A stretch of 33,179 bases of DNA, taken from the NCBI GenBank assembly GCA_017512805.1, contig JAFWES010000040.1, forward strand, positions 1 through 33,179. Reading direction: 5' to 3'. Positions 15,925-22,931 of the stretch are shown piece by piece. Origin of the DNA: Clostridia bacterium (GTDB lineage: Bacteria > Bacillota > Clostridia > Christensenellales > Aristaeellaceae). Within the stretch, counting starts at the first letter, position 1. Each line of letters opens with the position of its first letter. The notes beneath the pieces are model-generated. The model searched no databases, was not told where the DNA came from, and saw only the letters and a list, made by a program, of their open reading frames with translations. The translations under genes were made by a program, and so were the position numbers.

Positions 15925-17510
15925 GCCTTCCAGCCCTCCACCGCCGCCCGCTGGGCCGGGATGCAGGCCGCGAAGCTTTCCATATAGGCGTCGAAGCCGG
16001 CCTCATCCGCCGGATCGGGGGCGACGGTCTTCTGCTTCATGGATCCGAAGACCTTCTGATCCAGGTAATCCTCCAGGGATTCGCCCGCCTCCCGGTGCAC
16101 CATATAGGCGCAGAGCAGGGCGATTCCCCAGGCGCCGCCCTCCCCGGCGGTTTCCATCACCGTCACCGGGGCGTGAATGGCGGCGGCCAGCAGGTTCTGG
16201 GCCACCCCCTCTGTTTTGAACAGGCCGCCGTGGCCGTAGACCTTGTCGATACGGACCTTTTCCCGGGCCATGATCTCCATCCCGGCCTTGAGGGTTTCCA
16301 TGCTGGCGTAAAGCTGAACCCGCATGAAGTTGGCCAGGGACATTTTGGCGTCGGGCTGGCGGATCAGCATGGGGCGGCCGCCTTCGGGAAGGCCGGTGAC
16401 CGGTTCGCCCGCGAAATAGTTAAAGCTGACCAGGCCGCCGCCGGCCGGATCGCCCTCCATGGCTTTCCGGAAGAGGCGGGTAAAGATGTCGCCGGTCTGC
16501 ACCTGGAAGCCCATGGTTTCGGCGAATTCCCGGAACAGGCCGACCCAGGCGTTGATATCGGAGGAGCAGGAGTTGCAGTGCACCATGCCCACGGACTGGC
16601 CGGCGGGGGTGGTGACGACGTCGATTTCGGGATAGACCTTCGAAAGGGGCTTATCCAGAACGATCATGCTGAAGATGGAGGTTCCCGCGCTGACATTCCC
16701 CGTGCCGGGGCGGACGGAATTGGTGGCCGCCATGCCGGTGCCCGCGTCCCCTTCCGGGGGGCAGAGGGGGCAGCCGGGCTGCAGATCCCCAGCGGGATCC
16801 AGGAGCGCCGCGCCTTCGGGGGTGAGGGCGCCGGCCTGCTCGCCCGCGTTCAGCACCCGGGGCAGGATGTCCCGCAGACGCCAGGGGAAGCCTTCGCCGG
16901 AAATCAGGTCCTCAAAGACGGATACCATCCGGGCGTCGTAGTCCACGGCGTTGGGATCCACCGGCATGATGCCCGAGGCGTCGCCCACGCTGAGCACCTT
17001 CTCGCCGGAAAGCCAGTAGTGCACCCATCCGGCCAGGGTGGTCAGGAAGCGGATGTCCGGCACATGGGGCTCCCGGTTCAGGATGGCCTGATACAGGTGG
17101 CTCAGGGACCAGCGCTGGGGCATGTTGAAATTGAAAGCGGCGGTGAGCTTTTCAGCGGCTTCCCCGGTCATGGTATTGCGCCAGGTGCGGAACGGGGTCA
17201 GAAGCCGCATGTCCCCGTCGAAGGGAAGATAGCCGTGCATCATGGCGGAAACGCCGATGCCGGCCAGGGCGCGGAGGGGGACGCCGCACGCGTCGAGGAC
17301 GTTCTTCTTCAGATCGGCGTAGGCGGCCTGCAGGCCCTGGCGGATCGCGTCCTCGCTGTAGGTCCAGACGCCGTTGAGCAGTTCGTTTTCCCATTCGTGG
17401 CTGCCGGAGGCCAGGGGGACGAAGTCCGGGCCGATGAGGACGGCCTTGATACGGGTGGAACCGAATTCAATCCCCAGGATGGCGCTGCCGCTTTCGATGA
17501 TGCTTTTCAT
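15921..17510 (-). CDS. FGGY-family carbohydrate kinase
   Basis: The 529-residue protein belongs to the FGGY sugar kinases (the ribulokinase/xylulokinase/glycerol kinase fold). The N-terminal phosphate-binding segment GIEFGSTRIKAVLI is at about residues 13-26. RTWRNTMT (near 110) is in the position of the sugar-binding loop. GTGNVSAGTSIFSMIVL (near 270) is the adenosine-side loop, and VYGHGGLFKTEGVAQNLLAAA (near 425) is the C-terminal FGGY signature region. The exact sugar cannot be told from the sequence; ribulokinase- or xylulokinase-like is most likely. AAGGAGA lies 8 bases before the ATG. It follows the carboxypeptidase gene by 48 bases and overlaps hprK, so it is probably co-expressed with both. 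Confidence 0.85.
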   Translation of the reverse strand: MKSIIESGSAILGIEFGSTRIKAVLIGPDFVPLASGSHEWENELLNGVWTYSEDAIRQGLQAAYADLKKNVLDACGVPLRALAGIGVSAMMHGYLPFDGDMRLLTPFRTWRNTMTGEAAEKLTAAFNFNMPQRWSLSHLYQAILNREPHVPDIRFLTTLAGWVHYWLSGEKVLSVGDASGIMPVDPNAVDYDARMVSVFEDLISGEGFPWRLRDILPRVLNAGEQAGALTPEGAALLDPAGDLQPGCPLCPPEGDAGTGMAATNSVRPGTGNVSAGTSIFSMIVLDKPLSKVYPEIDVVTTPAGQSVGMVHCNSCSSDINAWVGLFREFAETMGFQVQTGDIFTRLFRKAMEGDPAGGGLVSFNYFAGEPVTGLPEGGRPMLIRQPDAKMSLANFMRVQLYASMETLKAGMEIMAREKVRIDKVYGHGGLFKTEGVAQNLLAAAIHAPVTVMETAGEGGAWGIALLCAYMVHREAGESLEDYLDQKVFGSMKQKTVAPDPADEAGFDAYMESFAACIPAQRAAVEGWKA

Positions 17511-17541
17511 GGTGTTCTCCTTTTCCTCGATTTTTTTTTAT

Positions 17542-17557
17542 CCGCGGGGAGCCGCGG
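17542..17557. other. GC-rich stem-loop between the carboxypeptidase and sugar kinase genes
   Basis: CCGCGG-GGAG-CCGCGG forms a perfect 6-bp stem right after the carboxypeptidase stop codon. In the direction of transcription (minus) it is followed by an A-run, not a T-run, so it is more likely an RNA-stability or processing element between two operon genes than a terminator. Confidence 0.45.
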
Positions 17558-17558
17558 T

Positions 17559-19040
17559 TTATTTCACATACCGGTTGACGGGCTTCGGGGCCCTGGCGCC
17601 GCGGCTGCGAACCTTCCGCAGCAGCAGGTACAGCAGGAACAGGACCAGGGCAAGAAGCAGCACGGGGCCGAAAAAGACCACGGCGAAATACAGGCTGAAG
17701 GCCGGGAACGGATTGGGGTCGGCATAGGTTTCCGCCGCGATCTGCTCCAGGGTTTTGGGCACGTTCTCCCGCACGTCCACGCTCCGGGAGGCCACCAGGT
17801 CGTAGACCACCGCTTCGCCGCTCTCCGTGAAATAGGTCATGGAGCCCATGATTTCCCCCGCGGTCACCGGCGCCTCGAAGGACCGGTCATACTGGATCAG
17901 CAGGGAATCCTGGATGCGGGAGGCCATCTGCTGGACCTCGGCCTTGGTGGCGACGATGGTGGTGTCCGGCGTATCAGCCCTGGCCCGGCAGACCAGCTGA
18001 ATCCGGCCCCGGTTGGTATCCGAGGTGGAGTAATTGCTGGTCTCGACGGTGAGGGGATTCATGGCGTAGAGGTTCTGGGGCGTGATGCTGACATACTGGC
18101 TGAAACCGTAGTTCATCAGCTTGATGGTATCCGCCCAGCGGGCCCGGCGCCCCGTAAAGAAGACCACCGAGATCAGGTCCACCCCGTTGCGGGAAGCGGA
18201 GCCCACGAAGCAGTATCCGGAATGGGAATGGGACCCGGTCTTGATGCCGGTGGCGTCCGGAAAATAGTACTTGTTGGGGCTTTCGTCGCTGCCCTGAAGC
18301 ATGTATTCCGACTTGGTGGTGATGGTGCGAGCCCGCTGCATATTGGTGCGGGGAATGGCGTAGGTCACCGTGCCGGCGATCTGGCGGAAGGTCTCGTTTT
18401 CCATGGCCTGGCGGGCGATGAGGGCCATATCGTAGGCCGTGGTGTAATGGTTGTCGTCATGGTACCCGTGGGCGTTGGCGAAATGGGTGTTTTCGCAGCC
18501 GAACACCTGGGCCGTGCGGTTCATCAGATCCACAAAATCCGCGATGGTGCCGGAGACGGTCTCGGCGATGACGTTGGCGCCGTCGTTCCCGGAGAGGAGC
18601 ATGGTCCCGTACAGGACGTCGATATAGCGGATTTCCTCCCCCGCGTGCAGCCCCATGGTGGAGGAGTCGGCGGGGATGGCCATGGCCGTCTCGGAGACGG
18701 TCACCTTCTGGTTCAGGTCGTCCACCATCATGATGCCCAGCAGGACGGTCAGGATTTTGGTAGTCGAGGCGGGATAGCGCAGGGAATAGGCGTCCTTCTC
18801 GAAAATCACGTCCCCTTTGGAGGCGGTTATCAAGATGGCGGAAAGGCCGTAGAGCTGCTCCGGCTCCAGAAGGTCGGGATGCTCCGCGTCATAGGGGGAG
18901 GCTTCGGGGGAGAGCGTTGGCTCGGGAATGGTTTCCTGCGGAGCCTCGGCCCGGACGCCGGCCGCGAACAGGCAGCAGAAACACAGCGCCAGGGACAGGA
19001 GCCTGATACAATACCGGGATCCCGCGCGGGTCCGTTTCAC
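17559..19040 (-). CDS. D-alanyl-D-alanine carboxypeptidase (PBP5/DacF-like)
   Basis: This 493-residue penicillin-binding protein trims the terminal D-Ala of peptidoglycan stem peptides outside the membrane. It has an N-terminal signal peptide (about residues 1-32), then the peptidase S11 motifs: SxxK at Ser92-Lys95 (YPASTTKIL), SxN at 150-152 (LLSGNDGAN) and KTG at 266-268 (GIKTGSHSHSG). A C-terminal membrane helix (about 450-472, FFGPVLLLALVLFLLYLLL) and a very basic tail replace the amphipathic anchor of classical PBP5. The start is GTG, with a near-perfect AAAGGAGGTGA upstream. It lies 36 bases after uppP; both act in peptidoglycan metabolism. Confidence 0.93.
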   Translation of the reverse strand: MKRTRAGSRYCIRLLSLALCFCCLFAAGVRAEAPQETIPEPTLSPEASPYDAEHPDLLEPEQLYGLSAILITASKGDVIFEKDAYSLRYPASTTKILTVLLGIMMVDDLNQKVTVSETAMAIPADSSTMGLHAGEEIRYIDVLYGTMLLSGNDGANVIAETVSGTIADFVDLMNRTAQVFGCENTHFANAHGYHDDNHYTTAYDMALIARQAMENETFRQIAGTVTYAIPRTNMQRARTITTKSEYMLQGSDESPNKYYFPDATGIKTGSHSHSGYCFVGSASRNGVDLISVVFFTGRRARWADTIKLMNYGFSQYVSITPQNLYAMNPLTVETSNYSTSDTNRGRIQLVCRARADTPDTTIVATKAEVQQMASRIQDSLLIQYDRSFEAPVTAGEIMGSMTYFTESGEAVVYDLVASRSVDVRENVPKTLEQIAAETYADPNPFPAFSLYFAVVFFGPVLLLALVLFLLYLLLRKVRSRGARAPKPVNRYVK

Positions 19041-19076
19041 GGCCGGGTCACCTCCTTTCCGCAGTACAGGTCGGGT

Positions 19077-19927
19077 TTACCCCATCGCCGGCGCGGGCAC
19101 CGCGAAGGGGGGCAGCATCGGGTTCCCCTGCAGCTGAAGGAACAGATACAGGATGCCGATGACCGCCAGATACAGGGCGAACCAGGCCATGGGCACCCGG
19201 GAGATGATCTTCAGCATCAGGCGGATGGCCAGGAAACCGCAGACGCAGGCCACCAGGATGCCGATCAGGGTCGGCACCAGCTGAATCTGGCTCAGGTAGC
19301 CCTCCTCGATGGCGTCCTTGCCCTCCATCAGCAGGGATCCCAGGATCGCGGGGGCGGACATCATGAAGGAGAAGCGGGCGGCCGCGTCCTTGCGGACGCC
19401 GGACAGGACGCCCCCCGTAATGGTGGAGCCGGAGCGGGAGACCCCGGGGATCATGCCCACACCCTGGAACAGGCCCATGAGCAGGGCCGTCCCGACGCCG
19501 GGGCGGGCCTTCCGGCAGGAAGGGGAACGGCCCCGGGCGTCACAGATCAGAAGGAAAACGGCGGTCAGCAGGAAGCTGGCCCCCAGGAACCAGCCGCTGT
19601 CGAACACGGCGAACCCGTCCACGCCGGGGAAGGCCTTCTTCGCCAGAAGGTAGACCCCCAGGGTGGGGAGGGAGGCGATGAAGAGCAGCAGCAGGGTTTT
19701 ATTGCGGAGGGGATGGCGGATCATATCGATCCATTCCTTCCGGAAAATCACCAGCACGGGGATCAGGGTCCCCACGTGGAGCAGAATATCCAGCATCTTC
19801 ATGGCGGGGGTATCGGTCTGGATCCCCAGAAGCAGGCGGGCCAGCAGAAGGTGCCCGCTGGAGGAGATGGGGAGAATTCGGCCAGGCCCTGCAGCAGGCC
19901 CAGGAAAGCGGATTCCCAGATTTGCAT
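19077..19927 (-). pseudogene. uppP: Undecaprenyl-diphosphatase, interrupted by an apparent 1-base deletion
   Basis: UppP (BacA family) recycles undecaprenyl pyrophosphate to the monophosphate carrier used for peptidoglycan and polymer synthesis. Frame 1 starts at the ATG ending at 19927 after AAAGGAGG (19937-19944) and reads MQIWESAFLGLLQGLAEF, the family start, then shifts into nonsense and stops at 19799. Adding one G on the plus strand near 19872-19876 (one C on the coding strand) restores PISSSGHLLLARLLLGIQTD and joins the second frame, which contains the family motif GMIPGVSRSGSTITGG and six or more membrane helices. The restored product is 283 residues, the normal length. The break falls in the first catalytic motif, so the downstream open part alone should be inactive. 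A sequencing or assembly error is as likely as a real mutation. Confidence 0.85.
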
Positions 19928-19979
19928 AGCGTGTATCCTCCTTTGAGGCCCTTTGGCTGCCGCCAAACGGCCAAAGATT

Positions 19980-20008
19980 ATCATATCATAAAACGCGGGG
20001 ATTGAAAA
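19980..20008 (-). promoter_or_regulatory. Candidate promoter of the uppP operon
   Basis: Minus strand: TTTTCA (complement of 20003-20008), 17 bases, TATGAT (complement of 19980-19985). A second overlapping TATGAT lies at 19985-19990. The start codon of uppP follows about 50 bases on. It overlaps the divergent ychF promoter. Confidence 0.5.
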
Positions 20009-20030
20009 GTTTCGGAAAAAAAGTTATAAT
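20002..20030 (+). promoter_or_regulatory. Promoter of ychF
   Basis: TTGAAA at 20002-20007, 17-base spacer, perfect TATAAT at 20025-20030. The 74-base stretch to the start codon carries a short hairpin (CGGGC-TTCT-GCCCG) just before the GGAGGAGAAGG ribosome binding site at 20089-20099. Confidence 0.75.
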
Positions 20031-20104
20031 CTCCCTGTTGCGGCTCGGCCCTGAAGCGGAGCCAAGAACGGGGCGGGCTTCTGCCCGCGGAGGAGAAGGT
20101 ACGG

Positions 20105-21202
20105 ATGAAATTAGGCATTGTCGGATTGCCCAACGTGGGGAAAAGCACTTTGTTTAACGCGATTACCAGGGCCGGGGCCCAGGCGGAGAACTATCCGTTC
20201 TGCACCATCGAGCCCAATACCGGGGTGGTGCTGGTGCCCGACAGCCGGCTGAACGTGCTGGCCGAAATGTACCATCCGAAGAAGGTGACCCCCACCACGA
20301 TCGAATTTGTGGATATCGCCGGCCTGGTCAAGGGGGCCAGCAAGGGGGAAGGGCTCGGGAACAAATTTCTGAGCCATATCCGGGAAGTGGACGCCATTGT
20401 GCATGTGGTCCGCTGCTTTGAGGACGAAAACATCATCCACGTGGACGGGAGCGTGAATCCCGCCCGGGATATCGAGACGATTAATCTGGAGCTGATTTTC
20501 GCCGATATGGAAACGGTGCTGCGCCGGAAGGAAAAGGCCCAGAAGAATCTGCGGGGCGGGGACAAGAAGGCCGGGCTGGAGGCGGAGCTGGCGGAAAAGA
20601 TCTACGCCCACCTGGAGAGCGGGAAGCCTGCGAGGACCTATCCGGCGGATGAGGAAGAGAAGGCCGTGCTGAACGGGTGGTTCCTGCTGACCACCAAGCC
20701 CGTGATTTACGCGGCGAACATCGCCGAGGACGACCTGGGGAAGGACGAAAGCGAGATTCCCGGGGTCGCGGCCGTGCGGGACATCGCCCGCAGCGAGCAG
20801 GCCGAGCTGATCACCATTTCCGCCGCCATCGAGGAAGAGATCGCCCAGATGGAGCCGGAAGAGAAGGAGACGTTCCTGGAGGAGCTGGGCATCGGGGTCA
20901 GCGGGCTGGACCGGCTGATCACCGCCTGCTATCACCTGCTGGGGCTGATTTCCTTCCTGACGGCCGGGGAGGACGAGTGCCGGGCCTGGACCATCACCCG
21001 GGGGACCAAGGCGCCCCAGGCGGCGGGGAAGATCCATACCGATTTTGAACGGGGCTTCATCCGGGCGGAAGTGGTGCCCTTCGAGACCCTGGTGCAGAAC
21101 GGGTCCATGGCGGCCTGCCGGGAGAAGGGCCTGATCCGCAGCGAGGGAAAGGATTATGTGATGAAGGACGGGGACATCACCCTGTTCCGGTTTAATGTGT
21201 AA
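20105..21202 (+). CDS. ychF: Redox-regulated ribosome-binding ATPase YchF (Obg family)
   Basis: The 365-residue protein is a universally conserved P-loop ATPase of the Obg/HflX group, unusual in preferring ATP to GTP, and is tied to ribosome function and stress response. Motifs: G1 [14 protein letters not shown] at residues 6-19, the switch/G3 [20 protein letters not shown] near 70-90, a helical insertion (about 135-185) and the C-terminal TGS domain ending [15 protein letters not shown]-like NIAEDD segment occurs in the position that, in this family, replaces the GTP-specific NKxD. Length matches the family (about 363-366). It has its own promoter, divergent from uppP, and the ATP-grasp gene follows after 20 bases. 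Confidence 0.96.
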   Translation: MKLGIVGLPNVGKSTLFNAITRAGAQAENYPFCTIEPNTGVVLVPDSRLNVLAEMYHPKKVTPTTIEFVDIAGLVKGASKGEGLGNKFLSHIREVDAIVHVVRCFEDENIIHVDGSVNPARDIETINLELIFADMETVLRRKEKAQKNLRGGDKKAGLEAELAEKIYAHLESGKPARTYPADEEEKAVLNGWFLLTTKPVIYAANIAEDDLGKDESEIPGVAAVRDIARSEQAELITISAAIEEEIAQMEPEEKETFLEELGIGVSGLDRLITACYHLLGLISFLTAGEDECRAWTITRGTKAPQAAGKIHTDFERGFIRAEVVPFETLVQNGSMAACREKGLIRSEGKDYVMKDGDITLFRFNV

Positions 21203-21222
21203 AAACCAGGGAGGGAACAGCA

Positions 21223-22233
21223 TTGTCCAGGATGGCGTATTTCTGGGATCGGGTCAAAAAGGTGGACAAAAAAGCGCTGTGGGAGACCATGGGCGTTCTG
21301 AAGAAGCGGAGCGGGAAAAGCAGAATCTGGCTGGCCCGGGACATGCTCAAATGCGCCACCAGGTATAACGCCGGATACGTGGATTACAAGATCGCCCAGA
21401 TGTACAGGCTCAATGAAGCGCAGCGGAAAACGGTGATCACCCGGGGAATCTCCAACGAGATCGTCCGGAAGATGAATCCGAAGGAGTACTGGCATTTCTT
21501 TGACGATAAGACGGAATTCAACCGCACCTTTGCCCGGTGGATCCCCCGCAAGTGGCTGCGGATCGACGGCGCGACGGAAACCGAGGCCCTGTTCGAGCTT
21601 TGCCGGCGGAATTCCCAGCTGATCGGGAAGCCCCTGGAGGGGTCCAGCGGGGTGGGGATTCAGAAGTACACGGAGGCGGACTGGAAGGACGGGCCGGAAG
21701 CGTTCCTTTCGCGGCTGAAGGCGGACGGGATCGGGATTCTGGAGGAGGTCGTGGTGCAGCATCCTGCCCTGGCGTCCCTCTGTCCCACGTCGGTGAATAC
21801 CTGCCGGATCGCGACCCTGCTGGGGGAAAAGCAGCAGGGGATCGTATACGCCTTCCTGCGGATCGGCAACGGAAAGGTGATGGACAACGTGGACTGCGGC
21901 GGCATGGCGGCGCGGATCGACGTGGCCACCGGGCGGATTCAGACCGTGGGCGCCGACAAGCAGGGAAACACATTCCTGAAGCATCCCATGACCCAGACCA
22001 CCATCGTGGGCTTTCAGATTCCCTTTTGGGAAGAGGCGAAACGGATGTGCATGGAGGCCAGCCAGGTGATTTCCCAGATGGGGTTCATCGCCTGGGACGT
22101 GGCGATCACGGCGGACGGGCCCACGTTTATCGAGGGAAACAGCTTTCCGTCCCACGCGATTCCCCAGTTCGCCGCCCATTATCCGGACGGCATCGGGATC
22201 CTGCCGGAGTTTGAAAAGTTTATTGATCTGTAA
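21223..22233 (+). CDS. Sugar-transfer-associated ATP-grasp protein
   Basis: The 336-residue protein fits the ATP-grasp family associated with sugar transfer and polysaccharide gene clusters. Visible features are an N-terminal basic helical region, LIGKPLEGSSGVGIQKY (about 129-145) in the position of the ATP-grasp lysine and glycine-rich loop, VNTCRIATLLG with the conserved arginine (about 190-200), DNVDCGGMAARID, and the C-terminal metal-binding WDVAITADGPTFIEGNSFPS (about 290-310). ATP-grasp enzymes join a carboxylate to an amine through an acyl phosphate; the substrate here is not known. A TTG start at 21223 is chosen because AGGGAGGGA at 21208-21216 is correctly spaced for it; the next ATG (21232) is too far. 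It is probably cotranscribed with ychF. Confidence 0.82.
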   Translation: MSRMAYFWDRVKKVDKKALWETMGVLKKRSGKSRIWLARDMLKCATRYNAGYVDYKIAQMYRLNEAQRKTVITRGISNEIVRKMNPKEYWHFFDDKTEFNRTFARWIPRKWLRIDGATETEALFELCRRNSQLIGKPLEGSSGVGIQKYTEADWKDGPEAFLSRLKADGIGILEEVVVQHPALASLCPTSVNTCRIATLLGEKQQGIVYAFLRIGNGKVMDNVDCGGMAARIDVATGRIQTVGADKQGNTFLKHPMTQTTIVGFQIPFWEEAKRMCMEASQVISQMGFIAWDVAITADGPTFIEGNSFPSHAIPQFAAHYPDGIGILPEFEKFIDL

Positions 22234-22251
22234 GGGAAACCTCTGAGAGCG

Positions 22252-22278
22252 CAGCGGCTGTTGCTGCTGAAATTTTCC
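22252..22278 (+). terminator. Weak stem-loop after the ATP-grasp gene
   Basis: CAGCGGC (22252-22258) and GCTGCTG (22263-22269) pair with one G-U around the loop TGTT, followed by AAATTTTCC. It may end the ychF transcript just before the rplS promoter. The GAGAGCGCAGCGGCTG word here also resembles the inverted end of the repeat near 30525. Confidence 0.35.
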
Positions 22279-22280
22279 GC

Positions 22281-22309
22281 TTGATTTTTCTTGGACGGTA
22301 TGATATAGT
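22281..22309 (+). promoter_or_regulatory. Promoter of rplS
   Basis: TTGATT at 22281-22286, 17-base spacer, TATAGT at 22304-22309. Transcription would begin near 22316, giving a GC-rich leader of about 95 bases before the rplS start codon. Confidence 0.65.
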
Positions 22310-22315
22310 AGCCGG

Positions 22316-22402
22316 GTATGCGGGCGGTCCGCTGGCCGGTGTTTGATCGGCTTGCCCGTTCGGGCAGGCTGGCCGGTTTATGAACGTCTATGAAGGAAGG
22401 AG
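22316..22402 (+). promoter_or_regulatory. Structured 5' leader of rplS (possible ribosomal-protein autoregulation)
   Basis: The leader holds a hairpin with arms GCTTGCCC (22350-22357) and GGGCAGGC (22362-22369) around GTTC, with one G-U pair. It is flanked by two copies of GCTGGCCGGT (22331-22340 and 22368-22377) whose GGCC cores could pair with each other. Known Firmicute rplS genes can have an L19-binding leader; I cannot confirm a match to that structure, so this is only a candidate. Confidence 0.35.
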
Positions 22403-22412
22403 GCATATCATC

Positions 22413-22763
22413 ATGAACGAAATCATCCGTTCCATCGAAGCGAAGCAGCTCCGGGCGGATCTTCCCGAGATCAAGGTGGGCGACACGATCCGCGTCTGGG
22501 TCAAGGTTGTGGAAGGTACCCGCGAGCGTCTGCAGGCGTTCGAAGGCACTGTGATTGCCAAGCGCAACGGCGGTATCCGCGAAACCTTTACGGTTCGCCG
22601 GGTGTCTTACGGGATCGGCGTTGAACGTACGTTCCCGCTGCATTCCCCCCGCGTGGATCATGTGGACCTGATCCGACACGGCAAGGTGCGGCGCGCGAAG
22701 CTGTACTATCTGCGCGATCTGCAGGGCAAGGCCGCCAAGATCAAGGAAGTCCGGCGCGTGTGA
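22413..22763 (+). CDS. rplS: 50S ribosomal protein L19
   Basis: This 116-residue protein sits at the 30S-50S interface of the ribosome. The sequence is typical along its whole length: [60 protein letters not shown] and [20 protein letters not shown], with the basic C-terminus. The start at 22413 follows GGAAGGAGG (22394-22402); an in-frame ATG at 22380 lies upstream of that site and is not used. Codon use is visibly different from neighbours (more CGT, GAA and GGT), as expected for a highly expressed gene. It has its own promoter and a strong terminator, and is followed by a phosphohexomutase instead of directly by ylqF. Confidence 0.97.
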   Translation: MNEIIRSIEAKQLRADLPEIKVGDTIRVWVKVVEGTRERLQAFEGTVIAKRNGGIRETFTVRRVSYGIGVERTFPLHSPRVDHVDLIRHGKVRRAKLYYLRDLQGKAAKIKEVRRV

Positions 22764-22773
22764 TGCATGCCAC

Positions 22774-22798
22774 CCCCCGAAAATTCGGGGGTTTTTTT
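22774..22798 (+). terminator. Rho-independent terminator of rplS
   Basis: CCCCCGA and TCGGGGG pair around a short AAAT loop (arms extendable to 8 bp), immediately followed by seven T residues at 22792-22798. It begins 10 bases after the rplS stop codon. Confidence 0.93.
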
Positions 22799-22847
22799 AT
22801 TGCTGTTCCGCCTGAAGGAGGGAGGGGCCGGTTTCCGACGTTTTTTT

Positions 22848-22886
22848 ATTCCCGGGATTGCTTTTCCCCGGGAATGGGCATATAAT
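22848..22886 (+). promoter_or_regulatory. Phosphohexomutase promoter with a 9-bp inverted repeat around the -35
   Basis: TTGCTT at 22858-22863, 17-base spacer, perfect TATAAT at 22881-22886. Perfect inverted arms ATTCCCGGG (22848-22856) and CCCGGGAAT (22867-22875) enclose the -35 hexamer in their 10-base loop. No T-tract follows the arms in either direction, so a protein-binding operator is more likely than a terminator. Confidence 0.7.
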
Positions 22887-22931
22887 GAAGTGATTTTTTC
22901 GGCAGGAAAAAGAGGACAAGGAGGACGGAAC

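Noticed and set aside
17542-17557. Stem-loop as terminator after the carboxypeptidase
   Set aside because: In the transcribed direction an A-run follows, not a T-run, and the next operon gene starts within 48 bases.
22767-22931. A 55-codon N-terminal extension of the phosphohexomutase
   Set aside because: It crosses the rplS terminator and the mutase promoter, and the family N-terminus begins at the well-supported ATG at 22932.
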